A stretch of 64,000 nt of DNA, from positions 49,374,856-49,438,855 of the forward strand of contig NC_060063.1 in assembly GCF_020283565.1 (NCBI RefSeq). Reading direction: 5' to 3'. The DNA comes from Trifolium pratense. Lineage: Eukaryota > Streptophyta > Magnoliopsida > Fabales > Fabaceae. Both the position numbers and the translations under genes were made by a program. The notes under the pieces were generated by a model. That model was not told the DNA's origin. It did no database searches and saw only the letters and a list, made by a program, of their open reading frames with translations. Shown here piece by piece: positions 34,880 through 47,061 of the stretch. Numbering within the stretch: the first letter of the stretch is position 1; each line of letters starts with the position of its first letter.

Positions 34880-35010
34880 AAGACAATTATATATGAGATG
34901 AAGAATGCCACTTAATCTCTATACTAGTTGATCAAAAGCTTTACTTGGCGATAACTTTGTAGAAACATCTGTTTTATCTATTTTGATATACTCTTCTTTG
35001 AATTAGTTGT
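34880..35010 (-). pseudogene. Copia polyprotein C-terminal remnant
   Basis: The minus strand reads KEEYIKIDKTDVSTKLSPSK then AFDQLV before a stop, the typical end of the copia RNase H region just before the 3' LTR. Only this short tail of pol is present in this orientation. Confidence 0.6.
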
Positions 35011-35369
35011 TGACATCATCTTCAAGTTTCTTGTATGTGTAGAATCACAAACTTCAGCAAATAGAACATATAAATAGAACATATATTACAATGTAATGAC
35101 ACACTTGTGAATACAATACAATAGTCTATTCTCTCTTCTCTTTCTCTCCTTCATCTCTTCCCTTCTATATTCTTCCTCATGTTTATAAATAGTTCATAAC
35201 ACGTTATCAACACGATAGTCTCTCTTTGATTTCAAGAAAGGTATAACAACCATGGGAAGTGATAATTTTATTTTCAGTGTGATTTTTTATTCTATTTTTT
35301 TTCAAATCTTATTTATTTATTTTTTTATATTGATTCACAACCTAGAAGCAAAAATATGAAAATTTTGTA

Positions 35370-36700
35370 ATATGAATCCCGAAGATTCATAGCCTATGAT
35401 TCACAAGTATAGTAGTGAATTTTTTTAAAATATGAATTCGGAAGATTCATAGTGTGACTAAATTTTAAAATATGAATCCTAAAGATTCATAAGACTACGT
35501 TTCTAAAAGTATCATAAATTTTTTTTTAAAAAATACGAATCCCGATGATTCATACATATATAAGTAAAATGAATTTATATTTTATAATCCCTGAAGGATT
35601 GGATAAGTAACTCTAATTTGATCTCTTATATATTTCTTGAAGAGCTTGAAAATCAAAATTTTGTTCTCCATGAATTCCTGAAGAATTTAATAGTGATATA
35701 TCCCTGAAGGATGTACAAATAATTGATAAGATCAATTATAGAGTTCTTGAAGAACTTCTAAATAATTTAATATTAAAGCATCCCCGAAGGATTGCTCAAA
35801 GAATAAAATTCATTAGTTTGAAGTGTTGGGACACGATTCCTTGAAGAACTAAAATAGTTCCCGAAGAACTTAAATATAATATTGAAGCATCTTGGTATAG
35901 AAATACATGGCAATATTGATACATCAATATGTGCAGCCCTTTATTCTTCCATTATACTCTGCATCGGTTGCTTACCCAATTATTATACAATTAAACTAGC
36001 CATTATTATGATTGATTGCCTTACTTTTAGCTATTTCTGGAAATCAATATAAATATACGAGTACTATTATTTAATTGAATTTTTTTTCTTAAAGATATTG
36101 CTTTTATTATAGATAATGACAGTTAATATAATGATTTCTCCAATTAATTCTATTTCACCGTTTTTAAGTTTCGCACATGTTAACATTTCCCTTTTTAAAA
36201 TTGGCAATTAAGATTGATATAATATATGGACAGTTGGACACAATAAGTTTTATGAGTAATTATTATTATTTTTTTGACACATGCAATTATTGTTATTATA
36301 CTACATTATAAACATACCAGAGAATATTACAAAGCTCTCATTTCTCTATCTCTACTCCCTAGCTTTTTAAGTTTAATTCTATGTGTATTCCTGAATAATT
36401 TAAAAAATAGTTCCTGAAAAATTCAACATATTTGAATTTCAGAAGAATTTAAAAAGAGTTAATCCCCGAATGATTGATTAGAGAATTGATTTTATTGTTA
36501 AAATATATTGTATAGTTCCTGAAGAACTTAGAAAAACTCAATTTTACTTCTTTATGAATTCCAGAAGAATTCAATAGTCTAGTTCCTGAAGAACATATAA
36601 AACTCAATCTTTATTCTCTATGAATTCTAATGACATTCTTGGAGAATTACACAAAATTATATCATAGAGATTTCTATATAGTTCTTGAAGAACTTCTTTC
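35370..36700 (+). repeat. About 20 dispersed TTCCTGAAGAACTT-like motifs in a copia leader
   Basis: Short imperfect palindromes such as GAATCCCGAAGATTC, AATTCCTGAAGAATT, GTTCCTGAAGAAC and TCCCTGAAGGAT recur every 30-90 bases. They follow the inner primer site (35202) and precede the degraded pol. They contain the TTCnnGAA core. Between them the DNA is AT-rich and non-coding. Confidence 0.75.
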
Positions 36701-37399
36701 TCTACATATATGTATGAACTGATATTTTATTTTGATATAATGGTTTGTTTGTGGCTTATGAACTGTTTGGGAGGACGCCGTAAAAATACTTGTGATAATT
36801 GTCAAGTCATCGGAGTTTATTGGCTCTATTTACAAGGAAGAATTTGAGGTTAGTTGTAATTTATTTATTCTTTTTCAACCTCACGTGACTAAATATATAA
36901 TTGCTTATAAAAAGAATTTTGTTTTCAATATTATCTACTTCTTATGAAATACTAATTTTTATATATTACGACATATATTTTAGATAAAATAAGTGTAATG
37001 AAAAAGTTATAAATCATAAGTTTGTACTACACTTATATATATACTAGTGCAGTTGAAGTACAAATTATTGTAAACCAGAAGTTTACAAATCATATTAAGT
37101 TTGTATTTGGAAAGACCGGTTGGGTTATCCCGGATATATTATGATGCGTAAAATATTTATTATATTATTGGATTTGTATTGAAGAGCAAGAAGATTGTTC
37201 AATCCAATGGTTTGTGTTACTAGTTCCCAAAGGAAGTTGAAAATTTGAAATTTTGAGTCTTTCACAATTTGAGAATGTATATAAGGTGATATTTGTAAAT
37301 CAATTCACCAATTACCATTTAGATATTTTATGACTTTAATTGACGCATCAACTAAATGGTTAATCAACTCACAACCAGAAGTTTGTGAAGTTGATTTGA

Positions 37400-38540
37400 T
37401 AGAGAGCTCATTTTCAAAAAGTATTTGATAAGTATCATATGTAAATCAAAATTGATATTGAATATCTTGCAGCATATGCTAAGTAAAAATATGGACCTGG
37501 AGATCCATCATTTAGACGTCTAAAGTTAAATGTGTAATTGATACTTATGAAATCATAATTAACTTCAAAATTATACTTTGGGAACATGCAATCATTTATA
37601 TTGAATTTTTTTTTATTCGCATCAAGCCAATAAGTTATTATATGAAAGTTCTCCCCTTAATTTGCAATTAAGTTTAGGTTTATAACCTAATATTTTTCAT
37701 ATAAGCATTTTTGGATATGTTGATATGTTCAAGTTGCTCCAATATATTGCACTGAGATGAATTATTAAAAAATATTGAGAAAATATATTTGATATGAATC
37801 TCCAACTATTATAAAGCCTTTTGAGATAAAAACTGGAGACTTATCTACAGCCCGATAGGCTAATTATCAAGTGATGAATTAATTTTCTCAATATTAGGGG
37901 AGAGAATAAGCAGCTGGAAAATATGAACCAGAAGTTCAAAGGAATCACTTGAAATAAATTGTTATTGTTATTATTATTATCTCATCTTGATCCTCATATA
38001 AAGTAGTTTGAACCAAAAGTTCAAAAGATAAATCATTTGCAAAGTTTATGAAATTAACTATCAGCTGCTAATGTTCCAATCAAAATGGATGTCCCCGTTG
38101 GACTATCTTATATTGCAAATGAGTCTAACCACCTTGAAGCGTGGCCAATCGGTTCCAATGATAAAAATCCTCAAATGAGAAAGGAGCTAAAAAGAAAGAT
38201 GACCCAAGTGAGGATATGAAAATTTCAAAAGAACATTTGACATACTTCATTTTTCAGTTCCAGAAGAACTTATCAGGTACCTGAAAGTTATGATAATAAA
38301 GAGATCTCGATGAATATATCACGAATGGAATATGATAGAACCGAAAGGAAGTCAACGTTGACGATATTTTTATATATAATATAGCGCTATTTGTGATAAG
38401 AGTTAATGAGGATCATGAACCAAAGTCTATTGAGAATTATAGACAACACAATGATTGTCTAAATGAAAAGATGCAATTGCTACGTAACTGAACTCACTTT
38501 GCATAGTGAAGATGTAAAAATGATGAGATACAAATCAATT
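37400..38540 (+). pseudogene. Degraded copia pol (integrase end to RT start)
   Basis: Plus-strand fragments in several frames resemble copia polyproteins. GRLII ... NFLNIRGEN near 37850-37920 resembles an integrase end. VPIKMDVPVGLSYIANESN with EAWPIGSNDKNPQ lies near 38070-38170. EDVKMMRYKSIFV near 38500-38535 corresponds to the start of the RT region. Many stops and frame changes are present. It ends abruptly at the primer-site-like sequence of the opposite-strand LTR, after only the first RT residues. Confidence 0.6.
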
Positions 38541-38555
38541 TTCGTGCTGATAACG

Positions 38556-38763
38556 TGTTATAAAACTATCTCTAAACAATAACAAGAATAGAGAATAATA
38601 GAGATAGATGAGAGAAAGAGAGAAGAACAAGAGTCTGTATTATTCATCACTAGGATTAGAGTTACAATATACTGATACATAGTCTCTATATATAGGTACA
38701 CATAATGGGCCAATTATATGGGCCAATGACTTATATGGACATCCACTAATAATATTCATAACA
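38556..38763 (-). repeat. 5' LTR of the copia element
   Basis: Partner of 34462-34669. The minus strand ends in TTTTATAACA followed by the primer-site-like CGTTATCAGCACG. Confidence 0.85.
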
Positions 38764-38768
38764 ATATT

Positions 38769-39263
38769 GATTTATTTTTTTGTTGTGCATAATGACAATA
38801 GTGATTTTTTTTGTTTACAAATATTGTTAGTGAGAATCAAACCTAAAATTTTATGCATTCTACCTAAATACTCCACCACTATACCAGACCTAGTGGCTTA
38901 TAATAGTGACTCATTTTTATTTTTATTTTTTGAACATCAAACATATTATTATAAATAACCGGGTCACTGCACAAGACAAACAAAGACCTTTGAGAGTGGA
39001 ACTACATAGCAGATGTGTCGTATATAAGCGGAACACCTAAAAAGACAAAAGCAAACCCCACCTAATAGAGGTATTCTAATCCCTCCCATACTTAGAAATA
39101 AACCTCTCGGCTTACAGACCACCAGAGAAACATCAACCCAACCCAAAAAGTTGCCACCAGAGACTAACTTCTGATCTCGAATCAAAAGTGACCTATTTAG
39201 TTTATCATATTAGATATAATAGTGACTTATTTAATTGATCATATTAAATATTTTTCCTCTCTC

Positions 39264-39300
<37 letters not shown>

Positions 39301-39549
39301 ATAAGAGAGAGAGGAAAAAAATCCAACTTTTAAATTTTAGTCTATCTTTTTTTTTTTGGACTGAAGTTGATGTTGTTTAAAAAATATACTAATTTGAAGT
39401 TAATATTTTTTTTTATGAAAAGATCAAAAATATTACCAAAAAAAAAAAAAAATCAAAAAAAAAAATCAAGTATATCTTCTTCTTCCTCGATTTGTTATTT
39501 ATAGAGAAATCCCTAAACTATTCATCCATACCTAATTTATGAAGCAGCA
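38769..39549. other. Promoter side of the F-box gene
   Basis: AT-rich with an AT microsatellite at about 39271-39298 and A runs near 39440-39465. TATTTATA at 39497-39504 could be the TATA element of the gene starting at 39550. The 63-73-residue ORFs here have no recognisable feature. Confidence 0.5.
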
Positions 39550-41328
39550 ATGAAAAGGCAGAGAATCTCTCTGAAAGCATGTTCACAACAATTTGTAGAT
39601 TTGCCTGATGATTGCTGGGAACGTATTTTCAGTTTCCTCAAAAACAACGGCGGCGACGACGACGACGACGACGACAATGGGAACTACTACTACTTGAAGT
39701 CTCTCTCCATGGCTTCAAAACAGTTCCTCTCCATCACCAACCGCCACAAATTATCTATCACTATCTTGAATCCAACTCTCCTTCACCTTCCTCGGTTACT
39801 ACAAAGATTCACTAACCTCATCTCAATCGATCTCTCTTCCTTATACTTCTACAAAGGTTCTCATCTCAATCTCAACCTTATTCTCTCTCAAATCTCTTGT
39901 TTTCCACTCAAATTCCTTCGATCCCTCAATATCTCCAACCATAAAACTATTCCTGCAACTGGGTTGCTAGCTTTTTCAAAAAAGATTACAACTTTGACTT
40001 CACTCGTTTGCTCCAAAATTCGTTCTATCAATGACACTGATCTCAAACTTATCGCTGATTGTTTTCCTTTTCTCGAAGAACTCGATCTTAGTTACCCCCT
40101 GGAGTTAGTCAATTACTCTGTTGGAATACAGGCTCTTTCATTGTCACTTTTCAAACTCCGCAAAATTAATCTTACTAATCATCACCAACTCAACGATGAA
40201 TTGATTTTCCAATTGTTTAAGAACTGTAAGTGTCTGCAAGAGGCTATCACGGTTTTCTGTCCACGGCTTACAGCAGGCGTTTCTTGTGCTCTAAGCGAGA
40301 GACCAATATTGAGGTCTATATACTTTGAAAGTATTCATCGTCAACACGTTACTTCACATTTCATCCACTCGTTGCTAAGTTTGAAGGATTTGACTTCCAT
40401 TCAATTTGCGCGATGGCATATCTCAGATGAGTTGCTATCCTCTATTGCAATGGCAAGTCTTCCTTTGAGAAGGCTTGCACTCCTACATTGCACCGGCTAT
40501 ACTTATTCTGGAATCTTTTTTTTGTTATCCAAGTGTCAGCGTATCCAGCATTTAGATCTTAAAGACACTGATTTTTTAAATAATACTTGTGTTGCCAATT
40601 TGTCTTTGTTACTTCCTGAGTTGGTGTCTATAAACCTTGGTACTTGTAGCATGCTCACAGATTCATCTTTGTTCACACTCGTTAGGAACTGTCCTTCACT
40701 TGTCGAGATCAACATGCAATTCATACTTTTTGATAATCACAATTCTTTGATGGAGGATTGTGTTGTAAACCCTCAACTCAAGTATCTCTTTCTAGGTTAC
40801 ACTCCACGGCTACAAAATGAAAATATCATAATGTTAGCTGCCATTTTCCCTAATTTGCAGCGCCTTAATATCAGCTGTTGCTCCTTCATAACCGAAGAAG
40901 GTATTGGTCAGGTTTTAAGGAATTGTCCTAAGATTAGACATTTAGACCTAACCTGCTGTACCAGCGTTAAGTCACTTGGAATCCACTTTGATGTTCCCAA
41001 GCTTGAGATGTTGAATTTGACAAGTACAATAGTTGATGATGAAGCACTCTGTGTAATCTCAAAGAGGTGTCGCGGGCTTTTGCAACTGGTTCTGCCACAT
41101 TGCCTTCATATCACAAGGAAGGGAGTGATGCACGTCGTAAAAGGTTGCACGCAGCTCAAAGAGATTAATTTGATGTTTTGTCCCAAAGTGCATGCTAGTG
41201 TTGTTGCCTCAATGGTAGTATCAAGTCCATCCTTGAGAAAGATAGTAATTCCACCTGGTTTTCCTTTGAGCGACAAAAATAGGAAACACTTCTCGCGTTA
41301 TGGATGCCTTCTTACAAGTTTTACCTGA
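39550..41328 (+). CDS. F-box/LRR protein, single exon
   Basis: 592 residues, uninterrupted. The F-box lies at residues about 15-60 (FVDLPDDCWERIFSFLKN), interrupted by a poly-Asp stretch coded by a GAC repeat (39655-39676), then SLSMASKQFLSI, as in F-box/RNI proteins. From about 95 to the end, cysteine-type leucine-rich repeats of about 25 residues run through the protein (for example LNISCCSFITEEGIGQVLRN, HLDLTCCTSVKSLGI, INLMFCPKVHASVV). Such proteins are substrate receptors of SCF ubiquitin ligases, the F-box binding SKP1/ASK and the repeats binding the target; the target is unknown. The first ATG opens the frame and is preceded by a short leader. The gene looks intact. Confidence 0.9.
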   Translation: MKRQRISLKACSQQFVDLPDDCWERIFSFLKNNGGDDDDDDDNGNYYYLKSLSMASKQFLSITNRHKLSITILNPTLLHLPRLLQRFTNLISIDLSSLYFYKGSHLNLNLILSQISCFPLKFLRSLNISNHKTIPATGLLAFSKKITTLTSLVCSKIRSINDTDLKLIADCFPFLEELDLSYPLELVNYSVGIQALSLSLFKLRKINLTNHHQLNDELIFQLFKNCKCLQEAITVFCPRLTAGVSCALSERPILRSIYFESIHRQHVTSHFIHSLLSLKDLTSIQFARWHISDELLSSIAMASLPLRRLALLHCTGYTYSGIFFLLSKCQRIQHLDLKDTDFLNNTCVANLSLLLPELVSINLGTCSMLTDSSLFTLVRNCPSLVEINMQFILFDNHNSLMEDCVVNPQLKYLFLGYTPRLQNENIIMLAAIFPNLQRLNISCCSFITEEGIGQVLRNCPKIRHLDLTCCTSVKSLGIHFDVPKLEMLNLTSTIVDDEALCVISKRCRGLLQLVLPHCLHITRKGVMHVVKGCTQLKEINLMFCPKVHASVVASMVVSSPSLRKIVIPPGFPLSDKNRKHFSRYGCLLTSFT

Positions 41329-41951
41329 AATGTAAGATCTTTTTTGTTAAGATTTACTTCTCTGAGAAATTACTTTTTTAACTTATTCCTTATCAGGCTG
41401 TGCATGATAATTGCTCAATTTTTTGTTGAGATTTAACTTATTGAGAAATTAAGATTCTTTTTTGTTGAGATTTAACTCGTTGAGAAATTTATGATGCAAG
41501 TTACTTGTCAGTTTTAACTTGTATTGCTTAAGTTATTGTGTAATGCAAGTTTTAACTTGTATTGCTTTGCCTTGAATTACACTACTTGGATAAGATTCTC
41601 GTGCCATGCTCAGCATTTGCATGAGAGTTTTATGTTTTTTATGATATATAAGAGAGTAAGAGGTAGTGTGTGTGGACAAGGATGTAATTTGAAACCGCAT
41701 ACATCATTCTCCGAATTGAACTAGTTAATTGACCACTGTATTCTGTTACTTGTAGATATTTGTCGATATGGTCTGCTTCATTGGTTGGAATCGGAAAGAT
41801 AACAATTTAGCAGTCAAACTTGATTTCTATTTTGATTCAACTTGCAATCTGTGAATATTTTGCTATAGTTTGGTGTTGATGTTTTTCTACAAATTGAATT
41901 ATTTGTATTTTGCTATGGTTTGTTGTGCAATTCAAGCATTTCTAGATGAGC

Positions 41952-41985
<34 letters not shown>

Positions 41986-42803
41986 AATTTACATGCTAAA
42001 CTTTTGAATTGATTTTATGTGCAAAATGCAAATATTGAATTTTATGGATCAATCAAGGGGTCTAATCCAGAGCTGGTGAAGGGTCTCCACTTCGTGGCTG
42101 CTATTGTAGCTTTGTGTCAGATTATTTGTTGATGTCTTCAACTAGTTAGGTGTTGATGATGCCAGGGGGCATGTTCCAGTTTTATATGTAGTTTTGCACT
42201 TTTCCTCCTTGGGAACTTAACATTGGAATAATTTTTTCCTGGCCTAATTGTGCCTGCAGTTATTTGGTCTATAAGGGAATGTCGTAATAGGGTGATATTA
42301 TTTAATGGGTGGTAAAGTTGATTTTTTAACTATGTTGGTTCTAATCAAAGGTCAGTTCACGCTGTTCGGATTTGGCGAAAACACAGAGCCAGTCCCTATC
42401 TATTTTCGGATTGGTGTAATGACCCAACAGGTTGCGCTTGTTTTTACTAACAAGTAAGGTTTTAGTTTTGTACACAGTATTAGGTTGTATCAGGTGCAGG
42501 TTTGAACAAGATATATTCCCCTGCTCGGAGTTCTAAAACTTTCTGTCCAGTTTTAGCAGGATTTAGCATCTGTGGTTGGTAGTCAAGGATCGAATAGGCA
42601 TTCTTGAGTTGGGTGTGGACCTTAGTTTGGAAATTAGGTGGTTTCTTGGGGTGATTAGTTGTTTTGTTAGTTTCCATATTTGAGTTTGAATGGATGTTCT
42701 GCAAAGCTATGACACAGGATGTATGACACAGGACGATTTTGGTGTACTTCATGTTGTTTCCATTGGTTTTTTTATTAATCATTTTTGTTGCTTGTTGATT
42801 CAT
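41329..42803. other. 3' flank of the F-box gene
   Basis: Short direct repeats of GTTGAGATTTAACT-like sequence lie near 41345-41490. A poly-T tract of about 34 bases is at 41951-41984. Nothing coding was recognised; a minus-strand ORF at 42480-42803 has no recognisable domain. Confidence 0.5.
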
Positions 42804-43778
42804 CTTGTCACGGCTTGATTCTTAATTATCAGATAGACTCATTTTGGAGGTATTTCATAATCTGTTTCCTGAACTGAATTGAAATTTACGATTTATCAGG
42901 GGCAACGCGGATTTTACCAGTGGTGCTACTAGTTCAATATCTACTATTTCTATTGCAAGACATTTGAGGGACTAACAAAGATTGAAGACGGAAATGCAAC
43001 TCAGGTGTATCACAACTTTACAAGACATTATGTGAGATGGCGAGGTTGGTTATGTTCCTGCAGTCTAAAAATGGAAACATGATTTCTTCTTCTGCTGGAA
43101 GCTGTGATTTGATTCTCTCAAATTTTGTGAAGACTTTTTCTTTGGGTTTGCTATTTATTTTTCTGTACTTTGCACTCCTTGTGCTTTATGCCGGATTGTC
43201 CGTTATAACTTATAGGGGAAGGGAGGTTCCTATGTTGGTTGCTTTTACAATATGTTTGTAATGTTCATGTGTATTCAGCTTATGATTATGTACATGTTGG
43301 TGATATCAAGTGTGGTGGCTTAAGGTTTAGGGTAGGGATTTATTTATCACACACTATGATATTTACCATTTTTATTTAAAGAATATATTTTAATATTTAA
43401 ATATTGTTCAAATAATGTCATGCATGATAATAACACCCCTAATTTATACAACATTTAATAAGCCAATGCAGTAGCTGTCTAGGAAACTTCGGTAATGCGG
43501 TAAACATAAAACCAAACGATTTGCGTTTCAGAAGCCTGCAAAACTAGCAGCTAGTAATGCATGAATGCGAAATTTACCTTAAGTTTGAACCGCAATAAGT
43601 TTAAAAACCCCTAGCCAATATTTCAATGTTGATTTCAGGCCACCAATTAAATGCAAAGTGTAAAGATTTGGAGGAACAATGAAGGTTGTGTATTAATGAA
43701 GAATGAAGGTTGTGTATTAATGAAGAATAAGAAGTGAGAAACAATGGACAATAATTAACCCTGTGTCTCTATAGCAAT
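42804..43778 (+). repeat. Segmental duplication, left copy (empty site)
   Basis: Matches 44700-45622 plus 47038-47061 with scattered substitutions and indels. Starts around CGGCTTGATTCTTAATTATC and includes a splice-like CGATTTATCAG|GGGC. The AATAATTAACCC context at 43750-43761 is the uninterrupted form of the site that holds a solo LTR in the other copy. A 24-base phrase (GAAGGTTGTGTATTAATGAA) is doubled at about 43681-43728. Confidence 0.85.
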
Positions 43779-44249
43779 CACTCGGAATACATTTATCGAA
43801 TAATTGACTGAGCGGAATACATTTTCCAAAGTTTCAAATACTTCGGTTCGTATAAACCGAAGTTGTTTGTTTCTGAATTTCAAATTTTTGAAGGGCAAAT
43901 TAAGATTTTTGGGATATAAAAGAAGAGAAATTTCCATATGCGTAACTAACATTTTAAACATGTGATTAGTGTTTTTTCATGACACAAGGAGATAAATGAT
44001 GAATCTAAAGTCTAGTTTTTACTCTCAACTTGATTTTTTTACCAATATTGTTAGTATTGTTTTTCCGATCTTTGTTAAAAAAGTTGGACATACGGTGTAA
44101 ATTTTCTTCTCCAGGCTGAACTTTTTCAATACACGAGTTAGAAATTCAAACATTTGACCATTCAAAAAAAAGATATTCAAACATTTGACTATTTGTTTAA
44201 AGTATCTAAATTTCTTACTATTCAAGCAACCACACATGGTTATTGGTTA

Positions 44250-44511
44250 CTCCCCCGATCTTAAATATAAAAAAAAATTAAAAGTTTCAAATATAAACAA
44301 AAGTCTGCTTCAATCATTATGTTTTATGTCATTATTCCAATTTTACCCTTAAATTAAATATTGAATCACCCAATAAATGTAATATTCTACACTTTCTAAG
44401 AAGGGTATAATTGAAAATAAGATATTTTTTCTTTTCAATCAATGAACTTAACCTACTTTCTTAAAGGGTGTTTTTTTTTGAATTTTTGCATATATATAAG
44501 ACTAGAGGGAG
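44250..44511. mobile_element. Stowaway-type MITE between the duplicated segments
   Basis: The left end CTCCCCCGATCTTAAATATA and the right end TATAAGACTAGAGGGAG are inverted repeats, with TA at each border (44248-44249 and 44512-44513). A similar right end lies at about 15780-15850. Confidence 0.75.
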
Positions 44512-44699
44512 TATGTTAAACGTGGGGAAGGCTCTGTCTAACAGTAAACTACCTTATAGCTTATAAGTTAAAAGTTCTGTTTGGTAACAATTTTTGAAAA
44601 AGAACTTAAAACTTATTTTACTAGTTTATAGTTTATTTTTCACACGCTCTGATGAGCTTATAACTTATCAGTTTATATCATATCATACTTATTAGTTGT

Positions 44700-45622
44700 T
44701 TTGTCTCGGCTTGATTCTTAATTATCAGATAGACTTATTTTGGAGGTATTTCATAATCTGTTTCCTGAACTGAATTGAAATTTACGATTTATCAGGGGCA
44801 ACGCAGATTTTACCAGTGGTGCTACTAGTTCAATATCTACTATTTCTATTGCAAGACATTTGAGGGACTAACAAAGATTGAAGACGGAAATGCAACTCAG
44901 GTGTATCACAACTTTACAAGACATTACGTGAGATGGCGAGGTTGGTTATGTTCCCGCAGTCTAAAAATGGAAACCTGATTTCTTCTTTTGCTGGAGGCTG
45001 TGATTTGATTCTCTCAAATTTTGTGAAGACTTTCTTTTGGTTTGCTATTTATTTTTCTTTATGCCGGATTGTCCGTTATAACTTATAAGGGGAAGGGAGG
45101 TTCCTATGTTGGTTGCTTTTACAATATGTTTTAATGTTCATGTGTATTCAGCTTATGATTATGTACATGTTGGTGATATCTAGTGTGGTGGCTTAAGGTT
45201 TAGGGTAGGGATTTATTTATCACACACACTATGATATTTACCATTTTTATTTAAAGAATATATTTAATATTTCAATATTGTTCAAAAAATGTTATGCATG
45301 ATAATAACACCCCTAATTATACAACATTTAATAAGCCAATGCAGTAGTTGTCTAGGAAACTTCTTGTCCAGGAAACTTCGGTAATGCGGTAAACATTAAA
45401 CCGAACGATTTGCGTGCTAGAAGCCTGCAAAACTAGCAGCTAGTAATGCATGAATGCGAAATTTACCTTTAAGTTTGAACCTCAATAAGTTTAGAAACCC
45501 CTAGCCAATATTTCAATGTTGATTTCAGGCCACCAATTAAATGCATAGTGTAAAGATTTGGAGGAACAATGAAGGTTGTGTATTAATGAAGAATAAGAAG
45601 TGAGAAACAATGGACAATAATT
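44700..45622 (+). repeat. Segmental duplication, right copy (occupied site)
   Basis: Homologous to 42804-43756. Interrupted after TAATT (45618-45622) by the solo LTR; homology resumes at 47038 (TAATTAACCCGTGTC) and ends at about 47061. Confidence 0.85.
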
Positions 45623-45894
45623 TGAAGGTGCGTGGGAGAAAACACAAGAAGGGGGGTTTAATTGTGTTTTAGATTTTAAAATCTTTTCTAGATAATAGTA
45701 TCTATCAGAGTCTTTAAGCACAACGGAATTCTTTACACAAACAACTTGAATCTAAAAGAATGATGGAAGAGTAAATAAGAGAGAGTGAGAGAAAGATAGA
45801 CACAAGAATTTATACTGGTTCCCCTCACAAAACGAGAGTACTCCAGTCCCCTTGCACTTCCAAGGGATTTCACTATAATCACAAAGATTACAAT

Positions 45895-46075
45895 TCTAGT
45901 GCTCAAGCACACAAGCAAGAGACTTCGTTGCTCAAGTCACACAAGACAAGAGACTTCCTTGCTCAAGTCACACAAGACAAGAGACTTCTTTGCTCAAATC
46001 ACACAAGATAAGAGACTTCCTTTGCTCAAAGTCACACAAGACTAAGAGACTTCTTTTGCTCAAATCACAAAGATT
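45895..46075. repeat. ~32-bp tandem repeat inside the solo LTR
   Basis: Five to six units of TTGCTCAAGTCACACAAGAC plus AAGAGACTTC. Confidence 0.85.
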
Positions 46076-46233
46076 GAGACTTTTCCAAATTACTCAAGCA
46101 GGAGTAATACTAACTATTAAGCTTAAAACTATTACAAGATAATAACTTCAGAGGCTTTAGCTAGCTTTCAAATTCTCACTTAATTCTGAGAGATGAATAT
46201 CAGTTATGTTCCTTAGTCATCAACTTCTTTCTT

Positions 46234-46238
<5 letters not shown>

Positions 46239-46316
<78 letters not shown>
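46239..46316. repeat. (AT)n microsatellite inside the solo LTR
   Basis: About 39 AT dinucleotides. Translated ORFs across it (YIYIYI) are artefacts. Confidence 0.97.
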
Positions 46317-46318
<2 letters not shown>

Positions 46319-47061
46319 TGAAGAAATATATTGAGACGTTGTAGAATCCCGTTGTAGATGGACAACTGTAGCTTTTTTGAATATACTCTAAACAGAGCCA
46401 CGTCTTCTTCATAGTTAAGCTTCACGTTTTACTGTCTGTCCAAATACAGTAATAAGGTACAACTAGCTCCTAGAGAGAGTAGGATCACATCCTTTATGAC
46501 CGTTGTAATTAGTTGACCTTATAGAGATCATCAGGCTTAAGAAGAATAGTTGATGTAGCCTTTCTGATGACCAGTGGAATTCTCTTTGCTTCTGATGAAC
46601 CTTGATGTCTTGAAGTCTGGTTGGTCTTGAATAATTGGCCTCTGATAATTTGAATATTTGGCCTCTGATAGTCCTTCGTAATTCAGCTTCTGAACGTCTT
46701 CATCTTCTGAATAACTCTTGACTAACAAATAGCTTCTGAACTCTTTTAGGCATCTGAATGTCTCTGAGCTTCTGAACTTCTCTTAAGCTTCTGAAATCTT
46801 GCAGACATTCTGATCCATTTTCAGCTTCTGACCACGTTTTAGCTTCTGAACTCTTTCAGAGTGTAATGATTCAGACTTCCATAAGGTTCCTTCAGAGCAT
46901 AAATCAAGTGTGCTCTTGATATAACCTTAAGATTTTCCTGCACACTTAATTTAATCATTAGTAATATCAATTGTCCATTTAATACTTTGTTATCATCAAA
47001 ACTAAGGGTGTGTATCAAAACACATTTTGTTCCAACATAATTAACCCGTGTCTATAGCAAT

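Larger units (their letters stand above)
34462..38763 (-). mobile_element. Rearranged Ty1/copia element with inverted interior and perfect target duplication
   Basis: Two 208-bp LTRs (34462-34669 and 38556-38763; two differences seen) begin TG and end CA and are flanked by ATATT (34457-34461 and 38764-38768). On the minus strand a purine tract CCAAGGGGGAG adjoins the left LTR, making it the 3' LTR. A primer-site-like CGTTATCAGCACG adjoins the right LTR. Minus-strand copia C-terminal coding lies at about 34880-35010. The rest of the interior (about 35030-38540) is copia sequence on the plus strand with its own LTR end and primer site at 35202. The element therefore contains an inverted or nested copia body between intact ends. 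Confidence 0.7.
45623..47037 (-). mobile_element. Solo LTR of a copia (SIRE/Maximus-like) element, TSD TAATT
   Basis: 1415 bp, TG...CA ends, flanked by TAATT on both sides. On the minus strand it starts TGTTGGAACAAAATGTG, the style of SIRE/Maximus LTRs. It contains an approximately 32-base tandem array at 45895-46075 (CACACAAGACAAGAGACTTC), an AT microsatellite at about 46239-46316 and repeated AGCTTCTGAA motifs at 46540-46860. No internal retroelement coding is present, so it is the product of LTR-LTR recombination. Confidence 0.85.

Noticed and set aside
42480..43261. ORFs in and beside the duplicated segment
   Set aside because: The second copy does not keep the same frames, so coding is not supported.
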